Positions 43,327-52,853 of a stretch of DNA of 64,000 nt are shown one piece after another. The translations under genes were made by a program, and so were the position numbers. The stretch comes from Capillidium heterosporum (lineage: Eukaryota > Entomophthoromycota > Entomophthoromycetes > Entomophthorales > Capillidiaceae). The stretch spans positions 1,302,001-1,366,000 of the forward strand of contig WBMQ01000006.1 in NCBI GenBank assembly GCA_016630905.1. Reading direction: 5' to 3'. The notes under the pieces are model-generated. The model was not told the origin of the DNA. It did not search any database and saw nothing but the letters and a program-made list of their open reading frames with translations. Numbering within the stretch: position 1 is the first letter of the stretch; the number at the start of each line of letters is the position of its first letter.

Positions 43327-45460
43327 ATGTCGACACCAACTTTGGTCAACTTTAGCAGTAAGGAGAGCTTACAGGCCTGTGATCAATGCAACCAACGACG
43401 TAGGAAGTGCAATAGGGAAACCCCCATCTGCAAGCAATGTAATTTGCGTAGGGATAACTGCACTTACAAACGGCAGCTCAAGAGGTTCAAAGTTTTGGAT
43501 TCAACAACTAGCTTTACAAGTCTTCCAGTTCAGCAAAATGGCGGTAGTAGTTTTTGTAGTACTAAGGGGAGAGAGATGGAGATAAAGATTAAAGAATACA
43601 AATGTGCAATTAAATCTATCGATACACCTTCCCTCAGAGAGCTTTCTACAAAGTTTAATTTTCGAGATGAACTTAATATCAAAACAACTCGAAATTCCTC
43701 TAATATTCTGACAGTAGCTGATAGCCACAAGCCAATATACGAGCAAAAATCACTACAGCCATATCGAGCGGGAGCTACAACAACCAACCTGGAGATAGCA
43801 AAGACAAATTTCCCAACCGAACAAGCTGCCGCACTCAGGCTGAGGATGGATACTAAGCTAGTCATGTCAATAGCACATCACATAAAACGAGCAACCGGCA
43901 GCGACACAATAGTAAAACTTATCGATTACCTCAAGTACAGCCCATTGTCATGCCAACCTCCAGTGTTCTTTGGAGTTCCCTACTCAGCTCCCGCACTGAA
44001 CTGCAAACATGCTATGGGGTAAAACAATTGACACTAAGCTTACCGAATCGAACCGGCTTAAGAGCTACCATTATCCATCAAATTCCGGCACTAAAGTAAG
44101 CCAAGCCCGATTTAGGTGTATTTTAAATAGCAGTTTGGACGCCTACTTTGAGTTTATCAACCCTTTCTCCCCACTTTTCGCTCGAACCTACTTCTTCAAG
44201 CAGAAGCGGTCCTTAGCAACTATGGTGGCTATTTGGCTCTGCGGGATCCCCTACCTCAACCTAATCGAACCAGAGGAACTCAAGATTCAAGATATACTTA
44301 AGGCCCATTTGGTTTCCATGCTACGCTTCAGCAATCTCAAGGCAAACTTAAGCTGCCTACAAGCCATGCTAGTAGTCCTAGCTGGGGTGAGGGATTTCCA
44401 TAACATAGATCCAGTTATCCGGCTGTGCCAGAACTCGGCGGTACGTATTGCCCAGAACTTAGGCCTACACCGCAACTTCCACTTTAGCTGTCCTAAACGG
44501 GGCTCAAATGCCTTGGTTCTGTTAATAACTCTAGAGCGTAAACTGGCCCATCAGTTCATCTTGGGTGTTGATGCGACTCGAGGTTGGGGTCTACGGCTAC
44601 CCTATCTTAAGTCTCTGGATCACTGTAATGGACACGCCCCCACCTTTTCCAACTCGGTACTGGATCACCTTGGGAAGCTAATCGCCCTCCAACCCTATCA
44701 AGCTGGTACGAATTCTGCTAAAGATAAGCTGTTGACTTGGGATCTTGGGGCTATGGTATTCAGTGACTATTCACTATCCAAAGGTCACTACCTGTTTGAG
44801 ATGCAGTTGCTGTTGAATCGGTTCGTCGGAGGTGAGTCGAACTACCGTGATATGCGGTTACAGGTCCACCAGATTCAACAGGATAGCACTACTAGCTGCC
44901 AGTATTACATACAGCGGCTGCATCGGTTCCAGTCCAAGTACAACTTGGACTTCAACCTGGATGATGCAATCAATACCTTTATTCACGCCATATCTTTGTT
45001 TGGGAATATCATATGCTACGCCGCCAGCTCCTTACTGTTGATTCCAAATTGCGAGAATCCATCCCAGTTGGCCAGTAACATGTTTGATTTTTCATCTAGT
45101 TTGTCCCCCCAATCTAGCAAAGATAGTAAGGACTTGACTTTACCTAAGACCGAAGCCAACAAGACCTGCGAGAAGTTGAAGGCTCTGGACTGGGTCATGC
45201 AGGCGGTGGACGAGTCAGTGCGGATACCATACCATAAGCCCTACTTCTACAATCGAATATTTCTGACTACTGTCGCTTTAGCTTACCTGGCCAACAACTA
45301 CGACTCCCATCCTGACCCTACCTTGACCCGGGAAAAGTTTCTAAAGGGATACAACTACCTCCATCAACTTCGGCTCAACAACTTGGATGGACCACTCGAT
45401 AAAGCTATCCAGGCAAACTTGGAGTTGCTCCATCCACTGTGCCAGGATCTGTTGGAATAA
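43327..45460 (+). CDS. Zn2Cys6 transcription factor with fungal-trans domain, one frame step
   Basis: A nuclear regulator of about 711 residues. The DNA-binding cluster is at residues 17-46: ACDQCNQRRRKCNRETP, then ICKQCNLRRDNCTY, with all six Cys spaced as in Gal4-type proteins and a following basic KRQLKRFKV. The C-terminal half has AYFEFINPFSPLFARTYFF and FKQKRSLATMVAIWLCGIPY (start of the middle homology region), then AVRIAQNLGLHRNFHF and KLAHQFILGVDATRGWGLRL, the family's regulatory block. The part up to 44022 lies in one frame and the rest one base further on. The switch must fall between 43998 and 44022 if it is a base step; there zero-frame GGG is followed by TAA. An intron of 64 or 76 nt ending at 44038 could also bridge the frames, but its donor (GTTCCC or GTGTTC) is unlike local ones. 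Targets unknown. Confidence 0.88.
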
Positions 45461-46868
45461 TCAAGTCGGGATTAATGCCTTTGAATAGTTTATCTTGAGA
45501 TTTTATGGAAATCTGATTGAGGCTCAGTTGTAACAACATTAACTTCAAGAGTAGCAGTTGAGCTAATATATCGGCTGGTTTAAAACGTTAGATCGAGTGC
45601 AAGTCTTACAGGATGGCACATCACTTATCTATGTTTTTGACAATATTTAAATTGACTGATCATCTATATTAATAGTAATTCCATCAACGATATTTAATAT
45701 AATTATATTAATTGTATACCCCCAATAAAAGTTTAATTTGATAGTTTACATATATGATGTTGCCAGTAGTAAAAATTATACCTGTTATTGTATATTAACC
45801 TGTATAAAGAAATTAAGGATCTTCGTTTTTAATAATGGATTTATAGTTGGTATGCCATTCTCCTTATCATATACCAAAGGCTATATCTATACGAGGGTAT
45901 TGGCATTGCCTTTTGAACATTAACTTATTTGATTTTACTAGAAGTATGCTGCAAGGGGTTGGTTCAGACTGGCTTTCAATTTGTAAAAAGCATAAGTTGA
46001 TGACAAGATGAACGTTGTACAGTAGAAAGGGTTAGTAAAATGTTGGGTTCGTTATATGAGAGCATTATCAAAGCTAAAAAGTAAGATTGAAGCACAAGTT
46101 TTTCACAATATAGCACAGTTGAATATTTGCTAATTTTTCCTGTCTTTATTTCATAAAGATATGGGTTTGTACCTGACTGCTGTGCCACCAACATCTGACT
46201 GAAAGCTTGGTTGGACTGGAATATAGCTGTCTTCATAATGTCCCTACTTAAAAGCAGGTATAGTGAATGTGTAAGATTTTACATAGAGCATGATAGTGTA
46301 GAGTATTTTGGTTTTCCTTTTTTTAAAATAAACAAGGCTCGAAGTATAAATATAAGGATATAGTCACTCTTTCGATTCCTGAGAATCGGAGCCCTCCGCA
46401 CTTTTAGTAACTATAGGTTATCGAACGTCTTTTACTGTACTTGCAATTAATAATCAAGATGCAAAACACGATCTATAAATCCTCCATTCCGATTTACCGG
46501 TATTACTGTTTATAAGCTTGTACAATTCCATCGTCAAGTAGGAATGGAAGAATCAAAAGGATTTCTTGTCCACCTTGTATCCGTACTCCTTTCAACCCAT
46601 TTCTAGATTTAGTCAGCACAATAGTAGATGAAGTTAGATATTCGGCTAATTTCTATCTTCGATCCATCTAAAATTCAAAACTAAATAGTCGTCATTTATT
46701 TGTTTTCAACTCGCCTGAAACTAACCTAGAATGTAAATAGAATCATACCTTATTCGCTGCATTACATCGTATTGGGATATGGTATTTCCATGCCGAAAGT
46801 CCCATCAACTATATAAAAAGAGTGCTACCCAGCACTCAAAGCTACTTTTATAAAAAATATTTGAAAAC
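45461..46868. other. Intergenic spacer upstream of the PRXL2 cluster
   Basis: 1.4 kb. A minus-strand frame at 45976-46236 could give a 53-residue peptide (MKTAIFQSNQAFSQMLVAQQ start) if a 99-nt intron were removed, but it matches nothing I know. The last 110 bp hold the promoter block shared with the next PRXL2 copy. Confidence 0.4.
46764..46798 (+). promoter_or_regulatory. Conserved promoter block of PRXL2 copy A (CCAAT-like)
   Basis: Thirty-five bases, about 70 bp before the start codon, match 48826-48860 before the next copy at all but about five positions. The core GTATTGGGATAT contains ATTGG, the reverse of a CCAAT box, and the block ends GCCGAAA. A TATA-like CTATATAAAAAG follows at about 46809. 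The surrounding bases are not conserved, so the block may be a functional element or simply part of the duplication. Confidence 0.5.
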
Positions 46869-47018
46869 ATGGTTGCAGTAGGAGAATCAATTACTAAAGA
46901 GTTGAACTTTGTCAACGTCAAGACTAAGGAGTCAGTTAATGTCAACGAGCTTTGGAAGGATGGCCCAGTTATCATCAAGATGTTCCGTAGGTTTGGTTGT
47001 GCCATGTGCAAGTAAATA
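46849..47018 (+). repeat. 170-bp exact duplicate, copy 1
   Basis: Identical base for base to 48902-49071. It starts in the 5' leader at TATAAAAAATATTTGAAAAC, covers all of exon 1 and ends eight bases into the first intron (AGTAAATA). Flanks differ at once on both sides, and the later exons differ by roughly one base in seven. A recent gene-conversion tract is the simplest explanation. Confidence 0.95.
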
Positions 47019-47797
47019 GATTTTTAACCATTTTTGCTAAATGATATCATTCGCAATGTAGATATGAGGCTGTTGAACTTTCCCGCTACAAGCCCGAATT
47101 TGGTAAAATAGCTCATTATAAACTATAGTACTCATTTATATTTTAGATCGTTTAAATGTAAAGATGGTTGGTGTTGGATTTTCAGATATCGGTATTGAGG
47201 TAAATTTTACGGTATACCGTTTTTATAACTAGTTTTAGACTTGGACTGAGAATGATTACTGGAAAGGAGAGCTGTACTTGGACGAGAAGCGTGAAGTTTA
47301 CAACGCCTTTGAAGCTCAAAGTCAGACACCCTTCGGCTTTGTAAAAGGCTTACTTAACCCAGCTACATGTATCCTATTCTTTTCAAAAATTGCACTAATC
47401 ACTATTAACAGATTTATCGCTGATCCCTGCCTTATGGAGTGGTTATTCCAACGACCCTAGGGTAAGCTCTTTTAATTCAACTTCAGTACTAATATACATT
47501 TGTAGGGTGATCTAAAGTAAACACGACTGTCTTGAAACAAACACTGACTTCCTTTTAGGCAACTGGGCGCCACCTACGTTATTGGCCAGGGTGGTAAAGT
47601 TCTGTACAAGTTTATTCAGTTAGCCGGTAGCCATTACCCCGACATTAAAGAGATTGTAGAGATTGTTGGTGGAAACTTACGACGCTATTGAGGTAAATAT
47701 TTTCAAGCATTATTGTTTGTTTATTAATTGTTGATATTAGGAGAGTACTGAGGTCGCCCCAGAGTCCTGCTCTATTGATGCTAGGCCAACTAACTAA
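46869..47797 (+). CDS. PRXL2/AhpC-TSA_2 family protein, tandem copy A, frame disrupted near the end
   Basis: Eight or so exons. MVAVGESITKELNFVNVKTK opens the protein, RRFGCAMCKYEA carries the CxxC redox site, then RLNVKMVGVGFSDIGIE, YWKGELYLDEKREVYNAFEA, TPFGFVKGLLNPAT, LGATYVIGQGGKVLYKFIQL and SHYPDIKEIVEIVGGN. This is the PRXL2 thioredoxin-like fold, about 225 residues. After VGGN the frame breaks: where copy B has AACTATGACGCT, this copy has AACTTACGACGCT, one extra T at about 47683. The last exon (ESTEVAPESC, ending at 47797) is in frame only after a +1 step there; without it translation stops at 47691-47693 after VGGNLRRY, losing about 20 C-terminal residues outside the fold core. It may thus still make a working, shorter protein. 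Exon 1 is identical to that of copy B. Confidence 0.85.
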
Positions 47798-48921
47798 ATA
47801 ATAGAAGTGGCCTGTATACATTTAAACAATAAACTATTTTATATCACAAAGCAGATATATTTCTAGCCTATGGCTCCATATCTTTTAAATTAAACAATCG
47901 GCTGTAATATTTTATTTTACTGATATGCTAAAATAACCAAAATGTATGACAAGCTCCTATTTAATTTGTGGTGCATTCGTGCTACTAATTATCATGATAT
48001 TGACATCAAGTAGCAGTAAGACATCTCAAAGTGCACTTTTACTAACACCATAAAACGAATAAGAAACATAAGGGGAAAAATAAAGGAGCTTGGCAGATCA
48101 CTTTACTACTGTTCCAAGAGTATACACCCCGAAAAATCAAATTGAGATAAGGTCGCTAACCAGAATCTATAGAAATACCCAACCTTTTCCTATTGAGGTT
48201 ATCGCAAATTGTTATGTATACTAGATATACAAGTATAGTAAATGTACTACGACAAGTAATGAAGTGGAGGAAGTCTAGGAATTGCACAAGGAATATGGAA
48301 CTGAAGTGTCATCTATGTGTTATTTTATTGGCTAAATGAAACTAGGTAGTCTTAACTACTGTTTTCCATTAAATTCAAATGATATATATTGTATAGATTC
48401 TGCTATAGATATCTTGAAGTTTTCAAATCTTTGAAAGCTCTATAAGAACGGTCTTTAATATTACCGGACCAAATCCAAATATAGCAATTATTCTGTTTGA
48501 AATTGATATATTATTTGCTAGGAAATTTCCGTCAGACTAGAACCCCGTTTGCTTTATATACTATTTGAAATCAGTAGCGCTCAAAAATGCTACTTATATA
48601 TTGTTCCTTCCTAATTTGGAAAGAATGAGAAGGAATATTCAAGATCCAATTGCACATCGTTCCTGATAATATTTGTAAGTTACTCAAGCTGAATTCGAAA
48701 AAAAGTATCCATATTTTCGGAACAGCTTAATCTAGAAATTTGAAGAACTTCAAGCCAAAGTTGATAAATATAGGAACAATTATTTTCTAAAATGACAAAT
48801 GAAGGGATGTAATACCCATCATAATACATTGTATTGGGATATAATATTTCCTAGCCGAAATCAAAACTATATATAGAGAGTGATACAGGCCTTCCAATAA
48901 GTATAAAAAATATTTGAAAAC
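47798..48921. other. Spacer between PRXL2 copies A and B
   Basis: 1.1 kb AT-rich, with no ORF. Its last 100 bp repeat the promoter block and leader of copy A. Confidence 0.5.
48826..48860 (+). promoter_or_regulatory. Conserved promoter block of PRXL2 copy B (CCAAT-like)
   Basis: Counterpart of 46764-46798, with the shared core GTATTGGGATAT and GCCGAAA end, followed by a TATA-like ACTATATATAGAGAG. It sits about 62 bp before the start codon at 48922. Confidence 0.5.
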
Positions 48922-49071
48922 ATGGTTGCAGTAGGAGAATCAATTACTAAAGAGTTGAACTTTGTCAACGTCAAGACTAAGGAGTCAGTTAATGTCAACG
49001 AGCTTTGGAAGGATGGCCCAGTTATCATCAAGATGTTCCGTAGGTTTGGTTGTGCCATGTGCAAGTAAATA
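48902..49071 (+). repeat. 170-bp exact duplicate, copy 2
   Basis: Exact partner of 46849-47018, spanning the 5' leader, exon 1 and eight bases of intron 1 of PRXL2 copy B. Confidence 0.95.
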
Positions 49072-49835
49072 TACATATCTATTCTGTAACTCATTCACTA
49101 TCTAGATTTGAAGCAGTTGAACTTTCTCGCTACAAGTCCGAATTTGGTAACCTAACCACTCTAAAATGTAAGACTCATTTATATTAGATCGATTGAACGT
49201 GAAGTTAATTGGTGTCGGTTGTGATGAGATCGGTATCGAAGTAAACCTTAGCATATTCCCATTTCTAAACCTACACCCTAGCCTTGGCTCGAAAACAGCT
49301 ACTGGAAAGGGGATCTATACCTGGACGAGGAGCGTGACGTCTACAACGCCTTTGAAGCACAAAATCGGACACCTTTCGGTTTCATAAAAGGATTACTTAA
49401 CCCGGCTACATGTACTATATAATTTATCAAAAGTTGAACTAAATGCTTTTATTAGATATGGCCATAGTCCCCGCTTTATGGAGAGGGTATACTAACGATC
49501 CCAGAGTAAAAATTTTTATATGATTTCTTACTAATATATATAGGGTGATATGAAGTAAATAGCTGAATGGCTTGAAGAGAATACTGACATATTTTTAGAC
49601 AGCTGGGTGCTACCTATGTTATCGGTAAAGGTGGTAAAGTTCTGTACAAGTTTATCCAGTTGGCAGCGAGCCATTATCCCAATATTAGGGAGATCGTTGA
49701 GGCAGTCGGCGGAAACTATGACGCTATTGAAGTAAACATTTTTTAATACAGCTTTCACTTGCTTACTGTTGATACCAGGAGAGTACTGAGGTTGCTCCAG
49801 AGTCCTGCTCGATCGATGCTAGACCAGTCAATTAG
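48922..49835 (+). CDS. PRXL2/AhpC-TSA_2 family protein, tandem copy B
   Basis: An intact copy in eight or so exons, about 225 residues. Blocks: MVAVGESITKELNFVNVKTK, RRFGCAMCKFEAVELSRYKS (CxxC redox site), RLNVKLIGVGCDEIGIE, YWKGDLYLDEERDVYNAFEA, TPFGFIKGLLNPATYMAIVP, MKQLGATYVIGKGGKVLYKF, SHYPNIREIVEAVGGNYDAI and ESTEVAPESCSIDARPVN. Compared with animal PRXL2 the CxxC and GxTYVIGxGG positions are kept. Introns sit at the same places as in copy A but have diverged in sequence. Promoter and exon 1 are shared with copy A (see the repeats). The likely role is a cytosolic thiol-dependent reductase; the substrate is not known. Two tiny exons (GDMK among them) make the gene easy to miss. Confidence 0.9.
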
Positions 49836-50738
49836 ATAGCCAAAACTATATGTCTAAATTTAATTTCGCTTTTTATTTTTCATCTATTTTATTCATTTAT
49901 TACTACATTTAATTATACAGCTCGGTCTTTAATTATGTAAACAAGACATTTGTGGCTTATATTAGTACATTTTTAAATAGCATTTATACATAAATGTTGC
50001 TTTTATAGTGCTTCTTTGATTAATAGCGTATGGGAGCTCTTATACTTTACACATCATATTTTAAATTAAAGCCTTAAATTGGCATCATAGCTTTTAATTT
50101 GAATAGAATAGATATACTTTATAACAAATAACTAATTTAAATTGCTAGCATTGTTTTTAATTTAAGCTTACGATCTAGTTCTACGTTTATTCGGTAAATT
50201 ATATAGACTTGGTGGATTCAACTATTTATCAAAAATAGTGTTTGCATTGCTTCTAACAGCAAAACATCGCATTTGAGCTTATAGTTAAGAGATCCACCAT
50301 CCGATAATCTGGTCCGATCATTTTTGCTTGGATATCACTACACTTCTATGTAAGTGCATTTGAGCCCAGAAGTTTTCCAAACTTCAAGGAACAAAGGAAT
50401 GGAAAAGAAATCCGTTAACCTTTAAAAGGTAGCATTACCTTCTACCTCAGATCTAATAAGCTTACGTTGCCATCCTAGTATGAATGCTACTTGAAGTATA
50501 TCCGTCCGGCCTATTCATTAAACTCGAGAATAACTTGTACTATTCATCGAAATCGAGATAAAAGTTTGGAATTTTAATTGGCTAGGGATGAAGTAAAGTT
50601 TGCCATGATTTACAACTCCAACTATGAAATAGCTTTAGGCAAATGTAAGACCGAAGTGTAATGGTGATCGGATATAGAAAACTTATCCAAAAGTATAAAA
50701 GGTAGTTTAACTTTCTCTTCAAAAAGAATACAATAAAA
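49836..50738. other. Spacer between PRXL2 copies B and C
   Basis: 0.9 kb AT-rich, with no gene visible. A TATA-like AAGTATAAAAGG lies at about 50691, some 40 bp before the copy C start. Confidence 0.5.
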
Positions 50739-51523
50739 ATGCTAAGCAAAGAGAATATAGTCAACTTTCCCGTCAAGGCCTACACCTGGAAGGAGCCAAG
50801 GACTGAGGTCAACTTGAACCAGTTTTGGGAGGAAGGCACCGTCTTGGTCAAGATACTACGTCGATTTGGATGTCCTCTATGCCGGTATTTACTTTTACGT
50901 AACTTACGTTTATTAATTTACTTTTAATAGCTATGAAGCCAAGCAAATCAGCGATTTAAAACCCGAGTTTGGTACAGCTTTATACAACTAAACGAATATT
51001 AACTTACATCCAACAGATAGGCTAGGAGTGAAGCTTGTAGCTATAGGTTTCGACGAAATTGGACTACAAGTAAGTTTACATGTCTATGCTTGAGCTTATC
51101 TTATTTTTAGGAATGGGTAGATTCCAAGGTATGGTTAGGAGACCTTTACATGGACCCAGAACGTAAAGTGTACCAGCAGTTTGAACTACAGAGCTTCGGT
51201 AAAGCTAAGGCTTTGATGGAATCTATGTCCGCTGAGAATCGTAAGCAGTACAACATCGCAACCAAGGCTGGGGTTGGTGGTAACTTGACTAAAGGTGATG
51301 GTAAGCAGTTGGGCGCTACCTACGTCATCGGTAAGGGTGGTGTAGTACTATACGAATACAAGCAGTCCAGCTTTGGTACTTACCCTGACTTGAAGAAAAT
51401 TGTTGAAGTATGCGGTGGTAACCCAGACCTCGTGAAGGTAAGTTCGAAGTTGCTATGTTTTTATTAATATATGAATAGGATGATGACTCGGCTCCCATAT
51501 GTAGCCCTCAACCTAAAATCTAA
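50739..51523 (+). CDS. PRXL2/AhpC-TSA_2 family protein, tandem copy C
   Basis: Five exons, about 215 residues, all in frame. It starts MLSKENIVNFPVKAYTWKEP; the redox site is RRFGCPLCRYEAKQISDLKP, then DRLGVKLVAIGFDEIGLQ, WLGDLYMDPERKVYQQFELQ, LGATYVIGKGGVVLYEYKQ, TYPDLKKIVEVCGG and the tail DDDSAPICSPQPKI. GCPLCR is the commonest active-site form in the PRXL2 family, and this copy has fewer introns than A and B in its second half, so it may be closest to the ancestral gene. Codons are more C/G-ending than in A and B, hinting at stronger expression. The function is presumed peroxiredoxin-like or prostamide synthase-like reduction. Confidence 0.92.
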
Positions 51524-52394
51524 TTTTTCAAGTTGTGAATAAAATGTATCTTTGTACTCATAACAATATTTTGTATTCTTATTATTATGATCAATCAATA
51601 TACTGTGGCGCACTATGGCTAACTAACATTATAATATATATATGTATATTATTTTCATACTGTATGCCTATTACTTTGATGCATTTAGAATGCTACTAAA
51701 TAATATGTTTAATGTTTGGTTTTATGAGCTCTTTGAAGAATATAATACAGTTTATATTCTGTATCAAAGTTCAATGCTGATATCCATATGCCTATAGTAC
51801 AATAAAGTGTTTTCTATTTCTAACAGTACCATATCTATAACTTCGGCAAAGATAATTGACGCTACTATCACTTGGAATTTAACATATTCATGACTGGTTA
51901 GTTAAACGTATACTTTATAAGTTATATCGAATATTTTACAAAGACACAAATATCCTCTATATTCTTATAAGCTTCTATATACTAGTGAGGTTATACATGG
52001 CTGGGGGTAGGAAAATTTACCCTATAGTTAACTTAGAAAGCCTTCAAGATAGCCAGCTCTCGATCTTATACCTGTGGTAGTAATAGAGAAAGTCAAAGAT
52101 TGTCTTTTTTATTTAAATTTAGATCCGTTGAATTTCTCGTATATATTTTTAATAAAATTGTTCAGCTGTTAAAAGTCTATAAAAAGTAGGAACTATAATG
52201 CACTTGGCTCAAAATATTACTTAATGGAGTATATTGTATGCTATTTAGTAGATGTAATCAAATGAGACCTGCAAAAACAAATCGTATATCTATAAATGAT
52301 ATAACATAAAGGATCTATAATACAAATATTCAAAAAATAAAACTCAGGTTATAAAATTTAGTTAGAAATAAAAAGTACATTGATAGTTCCATCA
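51524..52394. other. Intergenic, convergent 3' ends
   Basis: 0.87 kb AT-rich spacer with no visible feature. Confidence 0.5.
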
Positions 52395-52853
52395 TCAGAA
52401 CACGGTAGCGACATAATGCAGCCAGAAGTTGATGATGATAGCTAAAATTACTGAAACTATTAGAGCGATGGGACCCAAGTTATCATCTAAAAGTTTAAAA
52501 ACATCAACATTCAGTTAAATTTCGAAAATATAAAAGTTACCGTAGTAGCCCAACTCCTTGTTATTCAATTTAGCAGCCCTCCATCTAAAAGTGTAGTAGG
52601 CATGAACCATAAGTAATAATGAAACAACTGCAAAGACGGAAGCGGAAACTATACCGTACCAGCTGTCGGTAAAATTTAATAACCCAACTGCCAAGGAACC
52701 TAATACTAAAGCAAACTTCAGCCAGGAGAGTAAAGTACGTTCATTGGCGAAGAAACCTTTGGGGTTAGGTGGGGCTGACAGCTGGGGATTATTGTTGCTT
52801 TCAACTTTGTAGTATAGGCCGACTATCAGATTGGTTATTTGGTCTAAAGCCAT
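52395..52853 (-). CDS. VTC1: Vacuolar transporter chaperone Vtc1
   Basis: A small membrane subunit of the polyphosphate polymerase complex. Two exons give about 140 residues. After a short hydrophilic start (MALDQITNLIVGLYYKVESN) the DUF202 domain begins with PKGFFANERTLLSWLKFALV, the conserved 'FFANERTxLSWL' motif, then three transmembrane helices: LVLGSLAVGLLNF, VSASVFAVVSLLLMVHAYYT and, in exon 2, GPIALIVSVILAIIINFWLH. The Arg in NERT and the positive charges (FRWRAAK) between helices are kept. It corresponds to the C-terminal DUF202 region of Vtc4 at 57060-57390, which reads [20 protein letters not shown]. The gene points away from VTC4, 2.3 kb apart. An intron of about 53 nt splits it after GYY. 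Confidence 0.95.

Noticed and set aside
45976-46236. 86-codon minus-strand ORF, or a 53-residue spliced peptide
   Set aside because: No family resemblance; the assumed intron is longer than others here.
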